DNA of 43,049 nt, from NCBI GenBank assembly GCA_027038505.1, contig JALVWC010000017.1, positions 1-43,049 of the forward strand, given 5' to 3'. A model generated the notes under the pieces. It saw nothing but the letters and a program-made list of their open reading frames with translations, was not told the DNA's origin and searched no databases. The stretch comes from Nanobdellati archaeon. Lineage in GTDB: Archaea; EX4484-52; WAPT01. Every line of letters starts with the position of its first letter. Positions within the stretch are counted from its first letter, which is position 1. The position numbers and the translations under genes were made by a program. Below are positions 28,377-38,384 of this stretch, piece after piece.

Positions 28377-28493
28377 CTTTATAAAGTTCTTCGACTCACT
28401 AACCTAAAGAGTAAATTGCAAACTTCGTATGGGGAAAGAGGCTCTGGCTCTCGCTCCTCCAGGTTCGGCGGGGGCATCAAACTGCATTTTACA
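28377..28493 (+). other. Candidate displaced integrase 5' fragment with TATA-like promoter at the right end of the element
   Basis: Open frame LYKVLRLTNLKSKLQTSYGERGSGSRSSRFGGGIKLHFT in phase with the integrase through att; actttataaag at ~28375-28385; candidate TTG start 28416. Confidence 0.6.
28466..28493 (+). repeat. attR-like direct repeat
   Basis: cggcgggggcatcaaactgcattttaca. Confidence 0.9.
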
Positions 28494-28596
28494 ATCCCAG
28501 AATTGAAAAAATTGAACAGAAAAATACCCGATGGTGGGAAACCTTTCTGCCATGCCGAAAGAACTTAGGAGGACACCCTAACCAGAGTTGTGCTTT

Positions 28597-28852
28597 ATGG
28601 TTGTGTTCGAATTTGAATATTATCTTTCGAAAGGCGTTGTGAAAAGAAAAAGGAAAAATATTTCTCCGGCCGAAAGCCTTGTGAAGGCGGCGAAAGACAG
28701 ATTTAGCTTCGCAAATCTCTTCTGGAAAGAAAACCAAAATACGCTCTGAAAACACCTACGAAGATGTAATAGAAATCATTGACGCGTTAATGGCCTTGGA
28801 GGGATTTAAGAGCTGGTCCCATGAAATTAAGATTGGATGTAAGCAGGAGCAA
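28597..28852 (+). pseudogene. Degenerate HEPN-domain-like gene
   Basis: MVVFEFEYYLSKGVVKRKRKNISPAESLVKAAKDRFSFAN... then, after frame changes, ENTYEDVIEIIDALMALEGFKSWSHEI. Confidence 0.5.
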
Positions 28853-29107
28853 TAATTTTCTGTGGCATCTTGTTCACCCTCTATCTCTTTCTAGTATGTG
28901 AAAGAACTAGGATGTGATTCTTGTAATCAATTTTTTGTTATTAGGACAGTCTCATGAGATGTTAAACAAAATATAAAAATTTAAAATTTTGAATTGGTGT
29001 GAGAAATTAGTGGGAAATGATCAAGTATAGTTAATTTGTTCGCTCCAGAATGGAAATCCGGTATTTGTATTTGTTTCAAAGATAAAACCTAGAGAAGGTG
29101 AAGTTTT

Positions 29108-29554
29108 TTGAAAAAAATACCTAGGGTCGGTGTGGGTTTATTTGTTATCAAAAAAGGGAAAGTTCTCATAGGTAAGAGAAAAAGTGCACACGGAACTGGG
29201 ACTTGGGCGCCACCCGGAGGACACTTAGAATTTGGAGAGAAGCCGGAAGAATGTGCGAGAAGAGAAGTTAGAGAAGAAACGGGGTCTGAAGTCGAGATCG
29301 TAGATTTTCTTGGTATTACCAATGATGTTTTTCCTGAGGGAAAACATTACATAACGCTCTGGTATCTTGCTAAGTGGAAAAGCAAAGAGGCCCGTGTTTT
29401 AGAACCGGATAAATGCGAAATATGGAAGTGGGTAAGCTTTGAAGAGCTTAAAAATCTAAATCCACTCTTTCTTCCTGTAAAAAATTTCTTGAAAGATAAG
29501 ATTCTCGCGAAAAAACTGGAAAAAATGTTAAAAGAATCCTTGTCCTATAGTTGA
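29108..29554 (+). CDS. NUDIX hydrolase
   Basis: GGHLEFGEKPEECARREVREETGSEVE Nudix box. Confidence 0.93.
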   Translation: MKKIPRVGVGLFVIKKGKVLIGKRKSAHGTGTWAPPGGHLEFGEKPEECARREVREETGSEVEIVDFLGITNDVFPEGKHYITLWYLAKWKSKEARVLEPDKCEIWKWVSFEELKNLNPLFLPVKNFLKDKILAKKLEKMLKESLSYS

Positions 29555-29934
29555 TGTGGGTATTATACCATTCCACAAACATAAAATTGCAGGGTAAAAG
29601 TACGAGTTATCCACAAGATACCGAATTTTTAGCACGATGTTGGATTGTGTGCGATTGCTTCATTCGCGAGAGGAGTTGCTGTAACCAAAAAATCACAGGT
29701 AAAGTGCAAAACCCATTTATAAATTTCTATCTTGAACGTCTTCCCGATCCTTATTACCGGAAACAAAAGTGCACCAGTAGGACAAAAAAGAATGGTTTAT
29801 GGGTTAAGGATTTGGGATTTCTTGGTTTTCTCAGCTTTAACGTATTTAATGCTCATAATTACAATTAGTTTTGGTTTCTGTGGTTCGGGTGCTTTTATTA
29901 TTTCAAATACTTTTTAAAAAGGAAAAAGATGATA

Positions 29935-30160
29935 GAATCTTTTCAATTTCGCTTTCACTTTTCTCCATGTAGCCAACTTTATCTTCTTGGATATTTCCTC
30001 AGCATCTTTTCTGGTAAGTTTGCTGAGAACCGACACTAGCTGAAACATGGAGAATGTTTTCTCTTTTTCATAGCATTTCTTATCTCGCTTTCGTCCGTTC
30101 CCGCTCTTTTTGCTTCTGCCACCAATTTCTTTGGATTTCTTTGTGAACGCTTTCCCAAAT
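29935..30160 (-). pseudogene. Degenerate second copy of the antitoxin gene
   Basis: FSMFQLVSVLSKLTRKDAEEISKKIKLATWRKVKAKLKR is 29/39 identical by eye to the antitoxin at 25077-25349; N-terminal half in another frame. Confidence 0.75.
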
Positions 30161-30201
30161 TTAAAAATTAGGTTCTTAATAAAGTGTGGGGATGTATGAT
30201 G

Positions 30202-31372
30202 AATAATGAGCGCTTCGATGTTATAGTTGTGGGTGCTGGGCCCGCGGGCTCAACTTGCGCGTATTTGCTCGGAAAAAGTGGTATAAACGTGGCACTTTTA
30301 GATAAAGAGAAATTTCCTCGAAGAAAATTGTGTGGAGGGTTGCTCACCTTCAAGACAATTGAAGATTTTGGAGAGAATATTTGAAAAAGATGTGAGGAGC
30401 TTGAAAACGTCTGGCGTGATAAATTTTGAGGCAAATTCGTATGAAATTTACTGGAAATCAGAAAAGGTGCATGAAGATAGGATGCCTTATCCATTTTATT
30501 TTACCGACAGGCTGTATTATGATCATTTTCTCTTAGAGGAAGTGAAAGCCACAGGTGTAACTGTGCTAGAAGGGTGTAAAGTAATAGGTCTGCGCCGAGA
30601 CGGAGAAAAAATTAATGTTTTAACTGATGAAGGTGGAAGATTTAGCTGCAAGTATTTAGTCGGAGCGGATGGCGTTACAAGTGTGGTGAGAAAGTATATT
30701 TTTTCTAAATCTCACCGAAAACTAAACAATGAATGGAAAAAAGGATTAGCTGTTGCTTTTGAGACTTTTTTAAAGAGAGAGAAGACAAATAATTTTAATT
30801 CTCCATCTTTATTTTTTGGCTATGTTAATTCCGGATACGGATGGATTTTTCCGAATAAAGATAAGCTGATCGCCGGAATAGGTGCGCTTGTAAAGAAAAA
30901 TGAGCTAATATATAATAGTTTCAAGGAGTTCTTGCGCGACTTGGCTCTAAATCATGATAAAATATATGCATACTCCATCCCGTTCGGTAATTTTATCACT
31001 GGACCCATAATGGACAGAATTTTACTCATAGGAGATTCAGCAGGCTTTGTTGATCCATTTACGGGTGAGGGAATATTTTATGCTCACAGGAGCGCTGAGA
31101 TTGCAGCATACTCTATTTATGAGAGCATAACAAGAAATGAGAATGTGAGTAACCTCTATATTCAATTACTCAATAAATACCTCTATCCAGAGTTAAGGCA
31201 TGCTAAAAAACTGCGAAGTTTAATCTATTCATGTGCCTCTCATCTGAATTGGAGAATCAACAGACTCCTGCTCAAACGGTTTGCGGATAAGTTGATAAAA
31301 GCTGTTCACGGAGCGAGTAGTTATAATTTTCTGAAGAGCGCTTCATCACTCCGTGATCCTGTGTGGAAATAA
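30202..31372 (+). pseudogene. Geranylgeranyl reductase family FAD-dependent oxidoreductase, frameshifted near 30370
   Basis: FDVIVVGAGPAGSTCAYLL...CGGLL; second frame continues ...ILLIGDSAGFVDPFTGEGIFYAHRSA. Confidence 0.8.
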
Positions 31373-31468
31373 GGAATGCTATCGAACATCAACACTTTGA
31401 GTTTGAAAGGTATTTCAAATTATGTTTCGCTTCTTCGAGTGTTTTTAACACGTAACGTTTCTTAATCC

Positions 31469-32296
31469 CTACAGAGGCAAGCCGATCCACGAAAAAACGC
31501 CTATCATCTTAAGAGCCATGTATATCATGACGGCAACGAAAATCCATTTGAGAGCTTTTGGATGGACCTTATGTGCTATATGCGCACCCAGTTGTGCTGC
31601 CGGAACGCTCGTGCCAGCGAGCAAAACCCATTGCAACAGGTTAACATAGCCTATCGAATACTCCGGCAGGCCGGAAACATGCAATCCATAGAGCATGTAT
31701 GCAATAACTCCCGCCATACTTGTAAAAATCATAACCGCGGTAGATGTGCCCACAGCCTCGTGCATATGGTAATTCAGAAAGATTACCATAAGAGGTACCA
31801 TGAGCACGCCACCACCTATTCCTATGAGTCCCGTAACGAAGCCGAAGATCGCTCCGAGAAAAACGTAAGTCAAAGCGTTTTCGTGTGGCTTACCCTCAAC
31901 CCTTATGGGGTGAGCGGTTGCCATCCTCAAAGCTCCGAGCAAAATCGCTATACCAAATATCGTTTTAAGGATAAAACCGCTGAGGATGCTGGCAATGTAA
32001 GCTCCCATAAACACGAAAGGAAAGCTTGCCATTCCAAGCGTTACCGCATGCCTCCACAACACTACCTTCTTTTTATGATGCCTTAAGGATGCGCTCATCG
32101 CGGTTACAAAAACCACAGAGAGATTTGTGCCGAACGCGGTCCTTATCGCTATACTCGGGTCTATACCTATAGAGGTAAGCACGAAGTACTGAACAGGGAC
32201 CATTATAAAGCATCCCCCCACCCCGAGCAATCCCGAGACGAGTCCAACCGCAGCACCAGTGATAACCAATACTATCATATAAATCAAATCCATCAT
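31469..32296 (-). CDS. TauE/SafE family permease
   Basis: GLVSGLLGVGGCFIMVP...GFVTGLIGIGGGVLMVPLMV. Confidence 0.9.
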   Translation of the reverse strand: MMDLIYMIVLVITGAAVGLVSGLLGVGGCFIMVPVQYFVLTSIGIDPSIAIRTAFGTNLSVVFVTAMSASLRHHKKKVVLWRHAVTLGMASFPFVFMGAYIASILSGFILKTIFGIAILLGALRMATAHPIRVEGKPHENALTYVFLGAIFGFVTGLIGIGGGVLMVPLMVIFLNYHMHEAVGTSTAVMIFTSMAGVIAYMLYGLHVSGLPEYSIGYVNLLQWVLLAGTSVPAAQLGAHIAHKVHPKALKWIFVAVMIYMALKMIGVFSWIGLPL

Positions 32297-32302
32297 CGTG
32301 TA

Positions 32303-32866
32303 TCACCTCCCTTGAACTTCAAGAGTTTGCCTAACCCTCTTCACAATTCCGTATTTCTTTATGAGGGATTGTATGAACTCTCTTCTGTTCTTTTGAGGAA
32401 AGGAGATCGCATCGGTAGGGCAGTAGATGCTGCAGTTATCGCATCCCACCATGCAGTTGTAAGGATTCTTAACCTTTGATTTTCCGCTTTCAGAATCATA
32501 TTCGAAAACGTCCCTCCCGCATATCGCAGTACACATGCCACAGCCCGTGCATTTCCCCTCATCGATGACTGGATACCAGTTTATTTTCTTTCTCTCCACT
32601 CCAAACCATTTTGAAAAATCAGCTTTCGCTAAGATTTTCTTCACTCTTGCATCGGCTATACTGTAGTAAACCTTTTTGCCTTCTCTCCTCGCTTTTAAAA
32701 TACCCATGCTCTCTAACTTTGCTAGTTGAATCGAAACGGTTGATTGTGTTCTTTTGACATACCTAACTATCTCGCAAACGCATTTTTCTCCATCAAGCAA
32801 AAGTTCAACTATTCTCAGTCTCGTTTCATCACCTAATGCTTTGAAGATTTTGACAAGATTTTTCAT
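32303..32866 (-). CDS. ArsR-family wHTH regulator fused to a ferredoxin-like 4Fe-4S domain
   Basis: FKALGDETRLRIVELLLDGEKCVCEI...STVSIQLAKLESMGILKARREGKKVYYSI...CTGCGMCTAICGRDVF...CMVGCDNCSIYCPTDAI. Confidence 0.9.
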   Translation of the reverse strand: MKNLVKIFKALGDETRLRIVELLLDGEKCVCEIVRYVKRTQSTVSIQLAKLESMGILKARREGKKVYYSIADARVKKILAKADFSKWFGVERKKINWYPVIDEGKCTGCGMCTAICGRDVFEYDSESGKSKVKNPYNCMVGCDNCSIYCPTDAISFPQKNRREFIQSLIKKYGIVKRVRQTLEVQGR

Positions 32867-33251
32867 ATTAAAATATTGACATATATAAATATATAAAAAT
32901 TATCGAAAAATCCCCATCATCAACGGTGTGATAAAACCACACGGGGTAAGCATTCCAGCAATAACTACGCCTGTATTGATCATAAACCTTAGTTAAGCCC
33001 GACAAAAAATGGAAAAAATTTTTCGCATCATCACGGAGATTGCATTATTATTTTTTCCACTACAGAAAAATCAGCTGGCAGGATAATCCTCATACACAAA
33101 AAATTAAGCAAAGCGGTTGTTCACGATTCATCATGATTAGTTTGCTGATATGTTGGATCTACAGAATAGAATTGATTAGGAAATGAAATTATTAAAACTA
33201 TGTGAACACTCAAAATAAAAAATAAAAAAGGAAGAAGTGTTACGGTTACGA

Positions 33252-33674
33252 TCAGTATTCGTAGCTGTCACCAAAACCGCAGTTGGTACTGACCTCTACT
33301 TTTCCAATGTTAGGAACTGGTGTTGTACAACCTATAACGTTATACCCGAAATACTTTTCTTCACCGATGTTTAGCTGACCGTCCGTGGGAGTACCGTAGC
33401 ATGCCAGAGAACCATTGGCGTAATATACTTTTATCATCGTTACATTGACATCGCTTGCGCCGATATTTGCCACGAATACTCCGCTATCGCTAGCGCCCGT
33501 TATCTGCACAAGTGCCTTGGCGCACTCGACAGCTCTTTCCGTACCTGATCCAGCACGTCGCGTTGTCTGTTTTGCATACTGACTAAGCCAACTAGAGATT
33601 ATTACACTGACACCTACTGTAAACACCACGAGCAATACCACCGCTATCAATGGTGAGATACCCTTTTTTGCCAT
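33252..33674 (-). CDS. Archaeal type IV pilin-like protein
   Basis: MAKKGISPLIAVVLLVVFTVGVSVIISSWL signal-peptide/TM segment. Confidence 0.85.
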   Translation of the reverse strand: MAKKGISPLIAVVLLVVFTVGVSVIISSWLSQYAKQTTRRAGSGTERAVECAKALVQITGASDSGVFVANIGASDVNVTMIKVYYANGSLACYGTPTDGQLNIGEEKYFGYNVIGCTTPVPNIGKVEVSTNCGFGDSYEY

Positions 33675-33768
33675 TATCCATTCACCTCCTCTTGTCGATT
33701 TTGTAATCTTTAGTTTCTTATGGATTAGCCCTTATATAAAGATTACTGTAGAAATATCAAGATAGCCT

Positions 33769-33898
33769 GGATAAACCACAACCCTCCTCTCACAAAATTC
33801 CGGTAAAATAAAAAACTCCTCACACCGCAAATCAAGCAAATATGTAGAGCACGCTTAGACCAGTGAAACTCTATCCAGTTTAAAAATAAGCAATTCTT
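33769..33898. repeat. 130-bp intergenic direct repeat, copy 1
   Basis: ggataaaccacaaccctcctctcacaaaattccgg...taaaaataagcaattctt; one mismatch to 42920-43049. Confidence 0.95.
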
Positions 33899-34149
33899 TT
33901 CCAAAAAATCTAGAATCTTTTATACAAAACGTAGTACATGTAGTAGTATGGCATCTTGTCAGTTTATTTGTTGAGAACCTTTCCTTTGAATTTTTAGATG
34001 GTGTGTTGTTCGCGGGAGGAATCACTCTCAAATACGTTTAATCACATAGAGAGTATTGGAGAGTGATGCCCTGATTAATTTTTGTTTGGTTTGGGAGAGT
34101 TCCAAAAAATTACAAATATTTATTTATTAGTAATAAAATATTAATTATG

Positions 34150-35050
34150 TTCAAGGTATATGTATTTTAAAGAACCATTTAAAATCAAAGATTATAGCGA
34201 ACCTGTAATAATAAACAACGATGTTAGAGTGGATTTTCTCCAGAAGACATGGAAAAATCGAGATCTACTGGAAAGAAGTTGTTAAACCGAAATACAATCA
34301 TTTCAGGAGAGATATCCCGATAGCTAATCTAACGGGAATAGCCTATGACGAGAATAAGAATCATCTTCAAGAAATATTTAATATAACTTATTATGATGTG
34401 TTCGTGGCAGCACGTAATTCAGATTAACACCTCCGAATGCTGGATTAAGTGACGAGGCTTTGAAAAAAATTAATCCACGTGCATTTTCTGTAATAACAGA
34501 GACTGAAGATGATAAAATCGTTATGAGTTATAGGGAAGTAAATGTTCTGGCCGCAGGCAAGAGGACTCCACTCCCCCAGGGAGTGGTGGTGTTGAGGAAT
34601 CCTAATGCATTCGACACTGTCCTGAAAGGACTGGAACGAGAATTGGGAATTAAGCCGGATTATGTAAAAGATATGGAAATGATCGCATACGTGGATCACT
34701 CTGATTATCTGGATATTTCGAGCTCCTTTAGAGTCTCTTTGAATCTTTACATCTAAGGAGATTGAAGAGTTGGTAAATGCGGAGAGAATCTCAAGGGGAT
34801 TCAACAAGAATTTGCATTTCATGGATGCTGAGAAAAATGAAGTGATAAAGTTTATAAAAAATTAAAAAATTACAGGAACACGACGGGCGATAGCGCAGGA
34901 AACATGCTGGCATATTTGAAGCACAGATTCGACGAAAATGTCTTCGATAACGTTGTTAGAGATCTAAACCAAGAAATAGGCAGGGTGCTGGTTGATCTTG
35001 AAGAACTCTGCGAGATGCGAGGGACCACATACCGTAAAGTAAAAGGTTAA
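34150..35050 (+). pseudogene. Decayed coding region of unknown family
   Basis: Successive short coding-like stretches in different frames: EPFKIKDYSEPVIINNDVRVDFLQKTW; IYWKEVVKPKYNHFRRDIPIANLTGIAYDENKN; TPPNAGLSDEALKKINPRAFSVITETEDDKIV; MLAYLKHRFDENVFDNVVRDLNQEIGRVLVDLEELCEM. Confidence 0.5.
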
Positions 35051-35146
35051 TTTCATTTGGCCAAACTTCTCACACTTCTTCGAGAAACAGAGCAATGACA
35101 AGATTTGCTTAATGAAATTTAAAACTTGAAAACCTTCTTTAACTTC

Positions 35147-36688
35147 ATGAGCCCTGATGAAACGGTCGGAGTTGTAATTTCTGCAGAAGACTCGCCTTCA
35201 ACAACTCAGTTTGCATTCGTATTAAGGGAAGGTTGCGAAACGCTGAAAAAGGGACAGTTCGTGGAAGTCGTTGCAGGGCACGGTAGAAGAATAGCGGCAT
35301 CTATTGTCGACATCTTCTCTTCCAACCCTTATGCTGAAGACAGGCTCGTGGCAAGGGAGATATTTGGAAATAACGCTTCCATCAATTTCCCGGTTGAGGA
35401 GTGCCAAACTGTTTATGGGATCGCAAGAATAATTGGAGAGATTGAGGACGGAGGGGGTGACGGGATCAGGATCAGGAAATGCGCTCTGCCTCCTTCTCCG
35501 GGGGATGCCGTTGTTATCCCTCCAGAGGAGCATGTCCGGAGGATGGTGGGGATTGAAGAAGATGGACTGCTTGTGGGTTGTCTGCTCTTCCAGCCTGAGG
35601 TGGAGGTGAAACTGAACGTCACCAAACTTCTCAGAAAACATCTTGCGATACTGGCAATGTCCGGTGCGGGAAAGAGCTACACAGCTGGTGTTATCCTGGA
35701 GGAACTTCTTAAGAAAGGGGAAAAGGGTCATCCAATGCCCGCCATCCTGATCATTGATCCCCACGGAGAATACACGGTTTACGCTGAGGATGAAAGATTC
35801 GCAAGGATGACTCGGGTCTTCAGAGGCTCGGAGGTGAAGTTCTCCCTTGCGGATGTGCTGGACTATGATCTTATAAGCAGGGTGGTGCATATGAGCACGT
35901 CATCCGTAAGGAGGAAAGCGGCCAAAACATTTGTTCAGAAAGTGGGAAAATTCTTCAGAGACCGCGGCCCCTTCACACCGGAGGACATCCTTGCGTGTAT
36001 GGACAGCCTCGGTCTGAGTAAGAAGGAGCAGGAAGTGGGAGAGGAGATAGTAGAGATGCTTACGTCTTACGGCGTGTTCTCAAACATAAATATCCCAAAC
36101 CTCCTTCAGATGGAACCCTCGAAACTCTACATCCTTGACCTGAGCGATCTGGAATCCATGGCGGTCAAGCAGCTCATAGTCAGGCTCATAACCCAGCAGC
36201 TTTTCAGGTTGAGAATCAACGGTGCTGTGCCTCCATTCCTTCTGGTAGTGGAGGAAGCTCATAACTTCGCACCATCTCAAGCCAGCAAGTACGAAGCCCT
36301 TGCAAAGGAACCGATAGAAACGCTCGCACGTGAGGGAAGGAAATTCTACGCGTGTCTCTGCCTCGTTTCACAGAGACCGTATTACCTTTCCCCCACAGCA
36401 CTGGCGCAATGCAACACCCACATAATAATGAGGGTTACGAACCCCAACGACCTGAATCACGTACGGGAGAGCTGCGAATCCCTGACCAGAGAGGCTCTTG
36501 ACATGATAACCACATTCCAGCCGGGGGAGTGTGTGATAATGGGCGAGGCGGTACACACACCAGTATTCGTTAAAATAAGAGAGAGGGAATGCAAAGCGGA
36601 GAAATTTGAGAAATCGCTGGAGGATGCGGTGCGCGAATGGGTGGAAGAGAGAAAGCGTATAAAGGGGGATCTGGAGGCATTCCTCTGA
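35147..36688 (+). CDS. HerA-type ATPase (DUF87/FtsK-HerA family)
   Basis: HLAILAMSGAGKSYTAGVILEELL Walker A; AILIIDPHGEY; FLLVVEEAHNF Walker B. Confidence 0.92.
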   Translation: MSPDETVGVVISAEDSPSTTQFAFVLREGCETLKKGQFVEVVAGHGRRIAASIVDIFSSNPYAEDRLVAREIFGNNASINFPVEECQTVYGIARIIGEIEDGGGDGIRIRKCALPPSPGDAVVIPPEEHVRRMVGIEEDGLLVGCLLFQPEVEVKLNVTKLLRKHLAILAMSGAGKSYTAGVILEELLKKGEKGHPMPAILIIDPHGEYTVYAEDERFARMTRVFRGSEVKFSLADVLDYDLISRVVHMSTSSVRRKAAKTFVQKVGKFFRDRGPFTPEDILACMDSLGLSKKEQEVGEEIVEMLTSYGVFSNINIPNLLQMEPSKLYILDLSDLESMAVKQLIVRLITQQLFRLRINGAVPPFLLVVEEAHNFAPSQASKYEALAKEPIETLAREGRKFYACLCLVSQRPYYLSPTALAQCNTHIIMRVTNPNDLNHVRESCESLTREALDMITTFQPGECVIMGEAVHTPVFVKIRERECKAEKFEKSLEDAVREWVEERKRIKGDLEAFL

Positions 36689-36746
36689 AATATTTATAAA
36701 GATTTCCCTTTAATCATATAACACTGTTATAATGCGGTGTATTTGT

Positions 36747-37922
36747 ATGGAGAAAAGAAAAGTCTACCTTGATAACAACTCCACAACGCCTCTTGATCCG
36801 AGGGTACTGGAGGCTATGCTTCCCTTCTTAAAAGAGAAATGGGGAAATCCAAACAATATCCACTCGTGGGGCAGGGAGGCGAGAGAGGCTGTTGAAACTG
36901 CCAGAGAAAACATAAAAAGGATGATAAACTGCAGGGACGGTAACGTTTACTTCACCAGCGGAGGCACCGAAAGCAACAACTGGGCACTCAAGGGCATTGC
37001 GTTTGCGAACAGAGATAAGGGAAAGCACATAATAACCACCAAGATAGAACATAAGTGTGTCCTTAACACCTGTAAATGGCTCGAGAACCAAGGGTTTGAA
37101 GTCACATACCTTAACGTTGACAGGGAGGGATTTATAGATATCAACGAACTTGAGGATTCCCTCAAGAATGACACGATACTGGTAAGCATAATGCTCGCAA
37201 ATAATGAGATAGGAACTCTTGAGCCCGTGAGGGAAGCATGCGAGCTTGTGAAGGAGAATAGTAACGCATATTTTCACACTGACGCCTGTCAGGCGATAGG
37301 AAAGATCAGGGTGGATGTGGAAAGCCTAGGAGTTGATCTGATGACCATCAGTGCACATAAATTTTATGGGCCCAAAGGAATCGGTGCTCTCTTCATAAGG
37401 GATGGTGTGAAAATAGACCCCCTTCTCCACGGTGGAGGGCAGGAAAAGGACATGCGCTCCGGAACCGAGAATGTTGCCGGGATCGCTGGTATGGGAAAGG
37501 CTGCAGAGCTCGTCATGAAAGAGCTTGATTCAGATAGAGAAAAGTTGAGGGGATTCCAGAAGACGATAATAGAAGGAATCTTGGAGAAAGTGGAGAAAGT
37601 ACATCTTAACGGGCCTTCGGACCTTGAAAAGAGACTGCCAGGAAACGTGAACTTTTCTGTTGAGGGTGTGGAGGGAGAGAGCATAGTTATGATGCTTGAT
37701 GATTATGGCATAGCGGTCTCCACAGGTTCGGCGTGTTCCTCAAAGCAGCTCATCCCGTCCCACGTGCTTACAGCTATTGGATTGAAGCCAGAGGTGGCAC
37801 ATAGTTCTGTTAGGATCTCGGCGGGCAGGTTCAATACTGACGAGGATATAGAGTATTTCCTCGAGGTATTTCCGGATGTGATCTCGAAGCTTAGATCAAT
37901 ATCACCCCTGTGGCGGGACTGA
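36747..37922 (+). CDS. Cysteine desulfurase (NifS/IscS)
   Basis: VYLDNNSTTPLDPRVLEAMLPFL...ISAHKFYGPKGIGALFIR...STGSACSS. Confidence 0.96.
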   Translation: MEKRKVYLDNNSTTPLDPRVLEAMLPFLKEKWGNPNNIHSWGREAREAVETARENIKRMINCRDGNVYFTSGGTESNNWALKGIAFANRDKGKHIITTKIEHKCVLNTCKWLENQGFEVTYLNVDREGFIDINELEDSLKNDTILVSIMLANNEIGTLEPVREACELVKENSNAYFHTDACQAIGKIRVDVESLGVDLMTISAHKFYGPKGIGALFIRDGVKIDPLLHGGGQEKDMRSGTENVAGIAGMGKAAELVMKELDSDREKLRGFQKTIIEGILEKVEKVHLNGPSDLEKRLPGNVNFSVEGVEGESIVMMLDDYGIAVSTGSACSSKQLIPSHVLTAIGLKPEVAHSSVRISAGRFNTDEDIEYFLEVFPDVISKLRSISPLWRD

Positions 37923-37947
37923 TTCGAACTTTGAGAGGTGCAACACG

Positions 37948-38349
37948 ATGAGCGAACTTTACTCCGAAAAGCTGATAGAACACTTCCAAAACCCGAAGAA
38001 TGCAGGGGAGATTAAGGATGCTGACGTAAGGGTCACCGTTGGCAATCCCGTGTGTGGTGACGTCATGACTTTTACCATGAAGGTCAGAAGGGAAAAGGAT
38101 AAAGAGATAATAGAAGATATAAAATTCAAGACCTTCGGGTGTGCGGCCGCGATAGCGAGCAGCGATATACTCGCCGAGCTCGCGAAAGGAAAAACAATCG
38201 AAGAAGCAAAAATGCTCTCCTACAAGGATATTGTGCGCGAGTTGGGCGGTCTCCCTCCGGTTAAGGTGCACTGCACTCAAATGGCGGTCGAGGGGCTTAA
38301 AAAACTTATAGAGGAGTATGAAAGAAAAAAGAAACGAAATCATTATTAA
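37948..38349 (+). CDS. IscU/NifU-type Fe-S scaffold
   Basis: YSEKLIEHFQNPKNAGEI...GNPVCGDVMTF...FKTFGCAAAIASSD...HCTQMAVEGL. Confidence 0.96.
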   Translation: MSELYSEKLIEHFQNPKNAGEIKDADVRVTVGNPVCGDVMTFTMKVRREKDKEIIEDIKFKTFGCAAAIASSDILAELAKGKTIEEAKMLSYKDIVRELGGLPPVKVHCTQMAVEGLKKLIEEYERKKKRNHY

Positions 38350-38384
38350 AATAATATACTAGTATGTAAAAAAAATAAAACTTC

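Larger units (their letters stand above)
23010..28493. mobile_element. Integrated element bounded by 28-nt att-like repeats at tRNA-Glu
   Basis: tRNA 3'-end duplication, adjacent tyrosine integrase, accessory cargo. Confidence 0.85.

Noticed and set aside
29732-29917. Small hydrophobic ORF after the NUDIX gene
   Set aside because: Alternative start, no motif, AT-rich region. Not enough to support a gene call.
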